20,007 nt of DNA from a virus: the IMG/VR virus record IMGVR_UViG_3300046321_000474, positions 1 through 20,007 of that record; one strand, written 5' to 3'. Shown piece after piece: positions 12,727-19,152 of the stretch. How positions within the stretch are numbered: the stretch's first letter is position 1; every line of letters begins with the position of its first letter. The translations under genes and the position numbers were made by a program. The notes beneath the pieces are model-generated. The model ran no database searches, had not been told where the DNA came from, and saw only the letters and a program-made list of their open reading frames with translations.

Positions 12727-12748
12727 TATGGTAGGATTTCTTCCTCCT
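12707..12748 (+). promoter_or_regulatory. Competing hairpins over the AAGGAGG site of gene 12728
   Basis: The strong AAAGGAGG site can pair upstream (CTCC 12707-12710 with GGAG 12718-12721, extendable through TTTGAAA) or downstream (AGGAGG 12717-12722 with CCTCCT 12743-12748, enclosing the start codon). The upstream partner lies in the last codons of the previous gene, so translating ribosomes would open it. This suggests translational coupling. Confidence 0.4.
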
Positions 12749-13831
12749 GATTTAAGTTATTTTGTTGATTGTGCGTTAGAGTGCAATGATATAACTCCTG
12801 ATATATATTGGTATCTTACATTATTTGAGCATGATCCAATTAACATATTGGATAACTTGTCTAATTTTGACTTCAAAAAAAGTCACAGTCATAATTTATT
12901 CAGATCTTGTGATACTCTTGAGGCACTCATCTTTAATATTAAAGATTCAACCGCCAAAAGGTACCTAAATGCAATAGGCGATTCTCATATCAATTCTTGC
13001 TTGAAAGAAGTTATAGGTGCTTGTTCTTCGGACATATTTGTCAACAAAGAAATTCCTTCAAAAAACGAGATAATTTTTTCAATTAATAAATCTTTTGATA
13101 AATATTTCTTTGATGAAAGATTAGGCAGGCAAAAAAGAGCACAAAAAAGAAATGATAAAAGCATTTCTTTTCAAGATGCCTTTAATGCTTTGCATATGAA
13201 TTATAATCAAAGAGCGAAAGACATTCAACAAAAACTTATATCAACAAATCATAGTGATGTCATAGAGTGGAATGACACAGCTTTAGTTTCAGCTCGAAGG
13301 AATAATACCTCCAATCTTTTAACTCCCTTAAATATGAGGACTAAAAAGAAGACATTGAAGAAAAGTCTGGCTCTTGCAGAAAGTGTCATATCTAAAAATG
13401 ATGTGAAAATGTTTTTGTCAGGAAAAGAGATAATCATCGAGGGTCAAGAAAATATATTTAAACTGACAAAAACATCTGCATTATCAAATTCCCACGGGGG
13501 AACAAAATGCTCAGTATTTTCTAAACAAAATGAAAGACAATTTGATCTTTGCATATACAGTGAAGATGCTCCGGTATTGGATCATTTGACAAGCATTTAT
13601 CTGCATATTAAATCTGGTCTTGAATCTGAATTATTGTCAATTGGCAACAAATATAATTTCGAAAATGAAACCGCAAAAGAAATAAATGAATTATTCAATC
13701 GAATGGAAAATTCTCCTCCCTTTCTGTTAAATTATAAAACTATTATTAAAAGAACTTTTCCTCGAGAGTATAAAAAGATTATAAAGTTGATTTATGAAAA
13801 GGTTTGTGACATATCTGGATTGCATTGTTAA
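12728..13831 (+). CDS. Hypothetical protein (367 aa)
   Basis: A 367-residue soluble protein with a strong ribosome site (AAAGGAGG) six bases before the ATG. The N-terminal third is acidic and aromatic-rich. The middle (about 125-220) is basic with RLGRQKRAQKRN and a segment MRTKKKTLKKSLALAESVI. The C-terminal third has beta-like strands around HGGTKCSVFSKQNERQFDLCIYSEDAPVLDHLTSIYLHIKSG. That last pattern, with its Cys, Glu, Asp and His residues, looks conserved and might be enzymatic, but I cannot name a family. It ends 17 bases before pnuC and may share a transcript with it. Confidence 0.7.
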   Translation: MVGFLPPDLSYFVDCALECNDITPDIYWYLTLFEHDPINILDNLSNFDFKKSHSHNLFRSCDTLEALIFNIKDSTAKRYLNAIGDSHINSCLKEVIGACSSDIFVNKEIPSKNEIIFSINKSFDKYFFDERLGRQKRAQKRNDKSISFQDAFNALHMNYNQRAKDIQQKLISTNHSDVIEWNDTALVSARRNNTSNLLTPLNMRTKKKTLKKSLALAESVISKNDVKMFLSGKEIIIEGQENIFKLTKTSALSNSHGGTKCSVFSKQNERQFDLCIYSEDAPVLDHLTSIYLHIKSGLESELLSIGNKYNFENETAKEINELFNRMENSPPFLLNYKTIIKRTFPREYKKIIKLIYEKVCDISGLHC

Positions 13832-13848
13832 TAACAAAGGACTTTATT

Positions 13849-14505
13849 ATGAAAAATTTACATGCCTTCCTTGTTTCATTTATATTGACTATTTTGACTT
13901 ATGCAATTGCATATTTTAATAAATGGGTTGATTTATCATCTCTCAATTATATTGAGCTGTTTGCTGTGTTTACATCATATGCTTCAACTTATTTGTGTGT
14001 TGTGCAATCGAGACACAATTATATATGGGGTGCAATTTCGGTTGTATTGTATTCCTGGTTATTTTATAACATCGGTTTGATTTCTTCCACAATTCTAAAC
14101 TTATATTTGTTTCCTGTTTTATTGTGGGGTTGGTTTAGATGGCGGTCAGATTCATACACCCGACCTGTTACTTTCGTTGCGATGAAGTGGTGGCCTATGT
14201 ATATCACATTCGCTGTTGCAGTGTGGTTTATTTTAAATTATATAACAAATTCAATGAATGCCGCTCTCCCTGTAACTGATTCTGCAATTCTTATTCTTTC
14301 AATATTGGCACAATCTTTGCTTGATCAAAAGAAAATTGAAACCTGGGCTATATGGTTTGCGGTGAATGTGTTTGCAATTTACACATATTACAATTCTGAA
14401 TTATATATGGTTGCATTGCAATATGTGGTTTTCTTGATGAATACTTTATATGGAACATACGCATGGATTAAGACCATGGGAGACAAAGAAATTGAAACAG
14501 TATAA
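13849..14505 (+). CDS. pnuC: PnuC-type nicotinamide riboside transporter
   Basis: A 218-residue inner-membrane protein with about seven hydrophobic helices. It would let nicotinamide riboside enter by facilitated diffusion. PnuC hallmarks are the YIELFAVFTSYASTYLCVVQSRHNYIWGAISVVLYSWLFY region (E..A...Y..L..R.N...WG......LY), the LLWGWFRWRS segment and the C-terminal TWAIWFAVNVFAIYTYYNSELYMVALQYVVFLMNTLYG. ATG 13849 is preferred because AAAGGA lies 10 bases upstream; the frame is open from 13825 inside the previous gene. The next gene, a NadR-like NMN adenylyltransferase/riboside kinase, overlaps its end. This is the usual PnuC partner and supports the assignment. Confidence 0.92.
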   Translation: MKNLHAFLVSFILTILTYAIAYFNKWVDLSSLNYIELFAVFTSYASTYLCVVQSRHNYIWGAISVVLYSWLFYNIGLISSTILNLYLFPVLLWGWFRWRSDSYTRPVTFVAMKWWPMYITFAVAVWFILNYITNSMNAALPVTDSAILILSILAQSLLDQKKIETWAIWFAVNVFAIYTYYNSELYMVALQYVVFLMNTLYGTYAWIKTMGDKEIETV

Positions 14506-15559
14506 TAGAGCTTTCGTGTATATGTCTGCAATATTGCCTACAACGGGACACATTAATTTGATCAAATTCGCCGCAGAGTGTGCCAATTCAGTGCATGTTC
14601 TTGTGAGCGAAACAAAGAATGAACCGTCAAAAGTTCAAGAAAGAATTGCTGCTTTAAGTTTAGATTTTAAATCAACAAGTTCGGTGAATTTCATACTACA
14701 TTATGATCCTGATGCTCCTCAGTTCCCATCGTCAGATGACGATTTTGATTTTTGGGAATATTGGAAAAACACACTTTACGTTGCTCCTCCCGCAGCGAGT
14801 GACGTGCTTATTGGCTCTCAAGAATACATTATTCCTTTCGCTAAACATCTTGGTTGTAGTTTTATTGTTTATGATATTGGAAGACAAATAAATTCTGCAA
14901 GAGGAACAGAATGTAGACAAAATATCGGAAAACATTTTGATAAAATTACTTCTGCATTTCAGCAAAAATTGAATACTCGAGTAGTTTTTTTTGGTCCCGA
15001 ATCTTGCGGAAAAACTACAACTGCTAAGCTGTTTACTGGGCGTGGCAAAGGAACGTTTGTTCCTGAATGGGCCCGGGAGTATCTTGAAATGCCCAGAATT
15101 GGACCGAAAGTTACTGACGAAAAAATGAAGGCAATCGCCATAGCTCAACATGCTTTGGAAAAACATGCGGAAAAAAACCTTGTGAGTAAACCATTTACTT
15201 TTTTCGATACTGATATTATATCAACTTGGGGATATATGAAGTTATGGGATAAAACATTTTCTTTGCGCACAAATCATGTTATAAATGATATAATTATGCG
15301 AGATTTTGTAAATAAGGATATATATATTCTTATGAGTGATCGTATCCCCTTTGAGCCTGATATTTTAAGATATGGGGGCAATAAAAGAGAATCTAATTGC
15401 GAATATTGGAAAAATATTCTTGACATTTTTTCCTTGCCTTATTATGAAGTCAAATCAACAGATAAAACCTCACAATTATATGAAATTGCTGAAGTCTGTG
15501 AAAATATTCAACTTGAAAAATACAAATCTTTTTCTGAATTTGGCAGGCCGTTACAATGA
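14492..15559 (+). CDS. nadR: NadR-like bifunctional NMN adenylyltransferase / nicotinamide riboside kinase
   Basis: A 355-residue enzyme with two domains. The N-terminal nucleotidyltransferase (to about 160) shows AFVYMSAILPTTGHINLIKFA (the GxxxPxHxGH-like site, here PTTGH) and the INSARGTECRQN segment that corresponds to the ISxTxxR motif. The C-terminal P-loop kinase has Walker A GPESCGKTT (168-176) followed by VPEWAREYLE, typical of NadR. The kinase phosphorylates nicotinamide riboside to NMN and the transferase makes NAD+. There is no HTH repressor domain, as in other phage versions. The TTG at 14492 follows GGGAG (14478-14482). An ATG at 14450 would add 14 residues but lacks a binding site. 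Position 14522 would cut into the active site. Confidence 0.9.
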   Translation: MKQYNRAFVYMSAILPTTGHINLIKFAAECANSVHVLVSETKNEPSKVQERIAALSLDFKSTSSVNFILHYDPDAPQFPSSDDDFDFWEYWKNTLYVAPPAASDVLIGSQEYIIPFAKHLGCSFIVYDIGRQINSARGTECRQNIGKHFDKITSAFQQKLNTRVVFFGPESCGKTTTAKLFTGRGKGTFVPEWAREYLEMPRIGPKVTDEKMKAIAIAQHALEKHAEKNLVSKPFTFFDTDIISTWGYMKLWDKTFSLRTNHVINDIIMRDFVNKDIYILMSDRIPFEPDILRYGGNKRESNCEYWKNILDIFSLPYYEVKSTDKTSQLYEIAEVCENIQLEKYKSFSEFGRPLQ

Positions 15560-15649
15560 TTTTAATAAAATATATGTTGGAGTTATTTTCTTGAGAGACC
15601 TCACTATACTTTATACAAAAGGAATTAAAAATTATATGAAAGGAAAACA

Positions 15650-16012
15650 ATGAAAAAATTAGCTTTGGTACTATCTATTGTAATGTCAACAACTCTTCCA
15701 GTAGAAGCCAAATCAAAATTTGTTTTTGGTCGTTTAAAATGTGCTGAAAATGTAAACAATTATCTAAATACACTGGGAAGAAAAGTTACAAATTCTAGAT
15801 CTTCTCATTCCTTTCATCAAAAATTTAAACGTACTTCTTCGCCCAAAAAAGGTGATGTGTTATTTGTGGATAGACCTGGAGATGGGGGTCATGTTGCAGT
15901 TTATGTAGGTAATGGTCAATGTGACAATCCTTCAGAAAACCGTGGGTGGAAGAGAGTTAATTGTTCTTCTATTTGGCGAGGTAAAAAAAGATTTTTTGTA
16001 TCAACGAGGTAA
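15650..16012 (+). CDS. Exported NlpC/P60-like cell-wall hydrolase
   Basis: A 120-residue protein with a clear signal peptide (MKKLALVLSIVMSTTLPVEA, likely cut after A20), so it acts in the periplasm. The mature part is a small papain-like fold of the NlpC/P60 type. Cys31 is in LKCAENVNNYL, the KKGDVLFVDR strand follows, and His81 is in GDGGHVAVYVGNG. These are the expected Cys-His pair and spacing, though the third catalytic residue is not certain. The likely activity is peptidoglycan peptide cleavage or amidase. It could help lysis or modify the cell wall during infection. AAAGGA precedes the start. The next genes also encode envelope proteins. The gap at 15560-15649 holds no supported feature. 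Confidence 0.75.
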   Translation: MKKLALVLSIVMSTTLPVEAKSKFVFGRLKCAENVNNYLNTLGRKVTNSRSSHSFHQKFKRTSSPKKGDVLFVDRPGDGGHVAVYVGNGQCDNPSENRGWKRVNCSSIWRGKKRFFVSTR

Positions 16013-16018
16013 AATAAA

Positions 16019-16219
16019 ATGAAACATTTTTTAAAATTAGTATTGTTTGTGTCTGTAATTTATTTTAGTTATGGATTTATATCCCCATTGTTAATTTCTT
16101 ATCCTGATACCTTCTTAGTATTGTTTGGTTTTTTGAATACTTTTGTGTTAACACCTGTTGTTTTATATTATATTATAAAACCATATATTGATTATATCAA
16201 AGACAAATATTACTATTAA
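16019..16219 (+). CDS. Small membrane protein (66 aa)
   Basis: A 66-residue protein with two strong hydrophobic segments, about residues 5-25 and 30-54, and a short charged, Tyr-rich tail (YIDYIKDKYYY). It follows the NlpC-like gene by six bases with GAGG as ribosome site. Size and topology fit a holin, a spanin-like helper or a small inner-membrane partner of the lipoprotein encoded next. There is no motif to decide. The pairing with a peptidoglycan hydrolase makes a lysis role possible but unproven. Confidence 0.6.
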   Translation: MKHFLKLVLFVSVIYFSYGFISPLLISYPDTFLVLFGFLNTFVLTPVVLYYIIKPYIDYIKDKYYY

Positions 16220-16252
16220 TTTAAAACATTTATTTTCTGAGGAATTTACAGA

Positions 16253-17122
16253 ATGAAAATTAAAAATATATTGATGGTTGGATTGTGCGCTCTTGCCCTT
16301 GCTGCATGTTCTCGAGTTCCTGCAGGTAATGTCGGACTTAAGGTGTTTTTGCTCGGGGGATCTAAAGGAGTGGACACCGAAGAATTAACACCCGGTCGTT
16401 ATTGGATAGGGTTTAATGAGGAACTGTTTTTGTTTCCTACCTTTATGCAAAATTATTGCTGGACTGCAGGAAATGATGTTGATTGTGGCTCTCCAGAAGA
16501 CGAATCGTTTTCATTCCAGACAATTGATGGTATGGTCGCTTCCGCCGATGTAGGAATTTCCTACAGCATTGACCCCGCAAAGGTAAATGAGATTTTTCAA
16601 ACGTACCGTCGAGGTATTGATGAAATTACAGACACTTTCTTGCGTAACATGGTTAGAGACGCACTTGTTAAAAATGCATCCTCGAAAGCCATTGATTATG
16701 TATATGGTGCGGGGAAGGCAGAATTGATTGAGAGTGTTCTTAAGGACGTACAAGCTCAGGTGTCAACTCAAGGCATCCATGTTACAAAGATCTATTGGAT
16801 TGGGGAAATTCGTCTGCCCCCGCCGGTAATTGAGCGTATTAATGAAAAGAATGCTGCAATTCAACAAGCGGAAACTCGCAGAAACGAAGTGCAGTCCGCA
16901 AAAGCCGAAGCTGACAAGGTAAGAGAAACTGCAAGAGGTCGAGCAGATGCCGTTGCTATTGAAGCCGAAACACAAGCAAAAGCAAATAAACTTTTGTCTG
17001 AGTCCTTGACACCTGAGTTAATTCAATATAAAATGCTCGATAAGTGGTCGGGAAATTTACCACAATATCAAGGGCAAATTACACCGATGATCTCATTACC
17101 TCCATTTCAACCTCAACAATAA
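16253..17122 (+). CDS. SPFH/prohibitin-like lipoprotein
   Basis: A 289-residue lipoprotein. The signal peptide ends in the lipobox LAAC with Cys19 as lipidation site. The following region reads RVPAGNVGLKVFLLGGSKGVDTEELTPGRYWIGFNEELFLFPTFMQ, the start of an SPFH (band 7) domain. It continues with DGMVASADVGISYSIDPAKVNEIFQTYRRGIDEITDTFLRNMVRDAL, the conserved SPFH core. A long helical part rich in Ala, Glu, Lys and Arg (about 195-245) is the usual coiled-coil region. SPFH proteins form large ring-shaped cages on membranes and hold proteases or stabilise membrane zones. A phage version could shield or reorganise the host envelope. AGGAA precedes the ATG. The TAXI-like binding protein follows after nine bases. 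Confidence 0.88.
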   Translation: MKIKNILMVGLCALALAACSRVPAGNVGLKVFLLGGSKGVDTEELTPGRYWIGFNEELFLFPTFMQNYCWTAGNDVDCGSPEDESFSFQTIDGMVASADVGISYSIDPAKVNEIFQTYRRGIDEITDTFLRNMVRDALVKNASSKAIDYVYGAGKAELIESVLKDVQAQVSTQGIHVTKIYWIGEIRLPPPVIERINEKNAAIQQAETRRNEVQSAKAEADKVRETARGRADAVAIEAETQAKANKLLSESLTPELIQYKMLDKWSGNLPQYQGQITPMISLPPFQPQQ

Positions 17123-17131
17123 GGAATTATT

Positions 17132-18049
17132 ATGAATAAATTTTTGATGACTACAAGCCTCTTGGCAATTATGTCACTACCATCATTTGCCCAGCAAGAA
17201 AAAATGCAGATCAATCTGTGTACAGGAGGAGAAGGCAAGCCTTATTATTTGACAGGTGAAGCAATTTCATCTTTTGCTTATGATTCTAAGAATATATCTA
17301 TTAAAGTAATTCCGACAAATGGCTCAAAAGATAATATTGATCGCACAGTTGGGACTGTTGCGAATGAGCAAACTGTTGCTAGTGGAGAAGCATGTCATGC
17401 TTTTATTGCGCAACCCGATGCCGCAGTTAACTTGAAGCGACGCAACCCAGCAGCATCTTCTAAATTGAAGATTGTGGGTACAGGCCCTGTTGAATATTTG
17501 CATGTATTGTGTTCAAAAGAATCTGGAGTAGATGATCTGTCGGATCTTGCTGGAGATAACACAAAGACTGTTGCTCTCGGACCAAACGGGTCAGGTGCGT
17601 GGCAAATCTGGGAAAATTTTATTGCCGAAGATAAATCATATGCTGATGTTGTTACCTCTTCGGAAGATGGGGTGATTGCCCTCGCATCTGTTGCGGCAAA
17701 TGAAGCCACCTGTGTCATTATTCCTGCAGCTCTCGGTAACAAGTCTGTTGTTGATGCTGATAATGATTTCGGTGAATCTTTAGCTCTTGCTGGTGCTAAT
17801 GACAAGGATTTTAATGATGCCGTAGATATTAGCGGGAAGTCTTTATACACATGGAAAGAAATTCCTTCCGGAATTTATCCTAAAAACCTTCAAGGATGGT
17901 TTTCAGGTGTAGACACAATTGCTTGGCAGGCTCAGGTTTATGTCAATGTCGATTATTTCCGTGATAACCAAAAGGCATTACAAGATTTTGTTTCAGCAAC
18001 TGCGAAAGCACGGCCTGCAATTCGCAAAGCATTTGGGACTCTTGACTAA
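17132..18049 (+). CDS. Periplasmic solute-binding protein, TAXI/TRAP-like
   Basis: A 305-residue exported protein. The signal peptide MNKFLMTTSLLAIMSLPSFA is followed by QQEKMQINLCTGGEGKPYYLTGEAISSF, the N-terminal GG..GxYY..G pattern of TAXI-type TRAP binding proteins. Further fold features are TNGSKDNIDRTV, ACHAFIAQPDAAVN, a VGTGPVEYLHVLC strand, and a WKEIPSGIYP to VDYFRDNQKALQDFVSATAKARPAI end. It probably binds a small organic acid or similar solute in the periplasm. No transport subunits are in the window, so it would have to use a host TRAP permease or serve another purpose. Phage-encoded binding proteins such as PstS are known in marine phages. A TAXI type is unusual. AAGGA precedes the start. 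Confidence 0.75.
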   Translation: MNKFLMTTSLLAIMSLPSFAQQEKMQINLCTGGEGKPYYLTGEAISSFAYDSKNISIKVIPTNGSKDNIDRTVGTVANEQTVASGEACHAFIAQPDAAVNLKRRNPAASSKLKIVGTGPVEYLHVLCSKESGVDDLSDLAGDNTKTVALGPNGSGAWQIWENFIAEDKSYADVVTSSEDGVIALASVAANEATCVIIPAALGNKSVVDADNDFGESLALAGANDKDFNDAVDISGKSLYTWKEIPSGIYPKNLQGWFSGVDTIAWQAQVYVNVDYFRDNQKALQDFVSATAKARPAIRKAFGTLD

Positions 18050-18050
18050 C

Positions 18051-18467
18051 ATGCTAAAGGTCAATTTCAATGGTTCGGCACCTGTATATTCATCGGAAGG
18101 AGCAGCAGGTGCTGATTTAAAATCTAATGAAAATGTAACTGTTGAATCTGGAACTCATGAGATTGTATCGACTAATACATATCTTGAAATTCCTAAAGGG
18201 TATGAGGGGCAAGTTAGGTCTCGTTCTGGTCTTGCAGCAAAGCATGGAGTTTTTGTATTAAATTCGCCTGGGACTATTGATTCAGACTATCGAGGAGAAG
18301 TAAAGGTTATTCTTATGAATAACGGTCCTTATGATTTTAAAGTGGCTAAAGGCGATAGAATTGCTCAGATTGTTTTTGCTAAACATGAAACTGCAGATTT
18401 TGTAAAAGAACATTTTACAGAAAGTGAAAGAGGAGACTGCGGATTTGGATCGACAGGAATTAAGTAA
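18051..18467 (+). CDS. dut: dUTP diphosphatase
   Basis: A 138-residue trimeric dUTPase that hydrolyses dUTP to dUMP and pyrophosphate. This keeps uracil out of phage DNA and feeds dUMP to the ThyX encoded at 3835. All five motifs are visible: AGADLKS (motif 1), RSRSGLA (2), GTIDSDYRGEVKVILMN (3), GDRIAQIVF (4) and RGDCGFGSTG (5, with Gly-rich C-terminal arm). The start at 18051 is one base after the stop of the binding protein gene and matches the family N-terminus. The open frame extending upstream to 17919 is only the antisense-free read-through of that gene. Ribosome entry is probably coupled to the upstream gene, since no clear binding site is seen. Confidence 0.95.
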   Translation: MLKVNFNGSAPVYSSEGAAGADLKSNENVTVESGTHEIVSTNTYLEIPKGYEGQVRSRSGLAAKHGVFVLNSPGTIDSDYRGEVKVILMNNGPYDFKVAKGDRIAQIVFAKHETADFVKEHFTESERGDCGFGSTGIK

Positions 18468-18471
18468 TATC

Positions 18472-18500
18472 TTGACATTATATGTATCATAATGTAATAT
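18472..18500 (+). promoter_or_regulatory. Sigma70-like promoter after dut
   Basis: A perfect TTGACA (18472-18477), a 17-base spacer and TAATAT (18495-18500). Start would be near 18507, giving an 83-base leader before the ATG at 18590. Confidence 0.65.
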
Positions 18501-18506
18501 AAAAAT

Positions 18507-18589
18507 TAGGAATGAATACAGCAAAACTTTCAAATTTGGCTAGAATATTGGTTCGCCAATAGTCGAGGTTCTTATACCTAGAATAAGAT
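18507..18589 (+). promoter_or_regulatory. Structured 5' leader with UUCG hairpin
   Basis: A 6-bp stem TATTGG/CCAATA at 18546-18561 closed by a TTCG tetraloop is followed by AGGT/ACCT and CTTAT/ATAAG pairings close to the start codon at 18590. The leader has no good Shine-Dalgarno sequence. It may stabilise the mRNA or control translation. I do not recognise a known riboswitch. Confidence 0.35.
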
Positions 18590-18922
18590 ATGTGTTTTGG
18601 TGCTGACAGTTACACGAAACAAAAAATGCACCGATCATTCCGTTTAATTAGGAGAATAGTTTTGCCTAGAAGAAAAGAAGTTGAATATGTTATAGAACCT
18701 TATAAAAATGGGTTTGATCAAGAAATTACTCCGGGAACTCCTGTATTATTCATGGGAACATCCCGCAAAGTCACAAGTCACAAGTCCGGAAATTATGCTG
18801 GTGTTTATAAGATTGACAACAAAGTAATTTCTATTAAGATAGAAAACGTGCCAAGATTTAGTTGGCAAAAAAGAACATATGCAATTTTGCCATTAAAACG
18901 AGCATTTGTTCTTTCAAAATAA
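18590..18922 (+). CDS. Hypothetical basic protein (110 aa)
   Basis: A 110-residue basic protein starting MCFGADSYTKQKMHRSF. The first 35 residues are rich in Arg and Lys (RLIRRIVLPRRKEVEY). The rest looks like a small beta barrel: EITPGTPVLFMGTSRKVTSHKSGNYAGVYKIDNKVISIKIENVP, a KOW or SH3-like pattern of short strands. An RNA- or DNA-binding role is possible but only by composition. It is transcribed from a clear promoter at 18472 through a structured leader. An internal ATG at 18626 is an alternative start. It is eight bases upstream of the tRNA-like RNA. Confidence 0.6.
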   Translation: MCFGADSYTKQKMHRSFRLIRRIVLPRRKEVEYVIEPYKNGFDQEITPGTPVLFMGTSRKVTSHKSGNYAGVYKIDNKVISIKIENVPRFSWQKRTYAILPLKRAFVLSK

Positions 18923-18930
18923 AAAGTTTT

Positions 18931-19045
18931 AGGTTCACTACAGCATAAATCTCATTTTTTCATAAAAAAGGGGCCCGAGTTCGAATCTCGGCGTCTGCGA
19001 AGGCAGATGTGGTGTAGAGGATAGCACGTAAGAGCATGTGAACCT
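18931..19045 (+). ncRNA. Circularly permuted tRNA-like RNA, candidate YrlA-type Y RNA
   Basis: Elements in 5'-3' order. An outer strand AGGTTCAC (18931-18938) leads into a region with a TTTT-TTCATAA-AAAA hairpin (18955-18969) that looks like an anticodon arm. Then comes a T arm CCGAG-TTCGAAT-CTCGG (18975-18991), an acceptor 3' strand CGTCTGC (18992-18998), loop GAAG, and an acceptor 5' strand GCAGATG (19003-19009). TG and a D arm GTGT-AGAGGATA-GCAC with G18G19 (19012-19027) follow. The outer strand GTGAACCT (19038-19045) pairs with the first. TTTT just before (18927-18930) can also pair with AAAA at 19049-19052 around a bulge. So the tRNA elbow is complete but the order of halves is reversed and the acceptor is closed by a tetraloop. 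Bacterial YrlA Y RNAs have this tRNA-like module plus an end-closed Ro60-binding stem, and a Ro60-like gene follows at 19153. Confidence 0.75.
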
Positions 19046-19078
19046 GTTAAAATAAGAATAAGTTCAGCAATAAAAAAC

Positions 19079-19092
19079 GCGGGTAATCCCGC
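19079..19092 (-). terminator. Hairpin resembling a minus-strand intrinsic terminator
   Basis: GCGGG (19079-19083), loop TAAT, CCCGC (19088-19092). On the plus strand it is preceded by an A-run (19072-19077) and not followed by T, so read on the minus strand it is a compact stem followed by GTTTTTT. It may block antisense transcription, or be a structured element of the Ro60 leader. A second small hairpin CACAT/ATGTG lies at 19106-19120. Confidence 0.4.
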
Positions 19093-19152
19093 TCCAGTGT
19101 GACAACACATAAAACATGTGAAAAATTATTCTGTAAATTAAAGGAAAATAAT

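Noticed and set aside
14732-15166. A 144-codon minus-strand frame opposite the NadR-like gene.
   Set aside because: It is an antisense shadow of conserved kinase and transferase coding sequence, with no ribosome site.
15420-15448. TTGACA-N17-TATGAA near the end of the NadR-like gene.
   Set aside because: It is inside coding sequence with a poor -10 and lies about 200 bases from the next start.
15560-15649. A possible small ORF (TTG at 15591) before the NlpC-like gene.
   Set aside because: About 20 codons, non-ATG start, no ribosome site. The segment looks like a plain leader.
17395-17850. A 151-codon minus-strand frame opposite the binding protein gene.
   Set aside because: It is antisense to a well-supported gene and has no own start signals or recognisable protein.
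18512-18562. A 16-codon leader peptide in the transcript before gene 18590.
   Set aside because: Its AGGA touches the ATG with no spacing, and the predicted transcript start is only a few bases upstream.
19038-19066. An Asn-like anticodon arm: GTGAAC followed by CTGTTAA, with GTTCAC upstream or GTTCA downstream as partner.
   Set aside because: It would leave ten extra bases after the D stem and a variable region of about 35 bases. The TTTT-TTCATAA-AAAA arm and the plain outer-stem reading explain the layout better, so I kept it only as an alternative.
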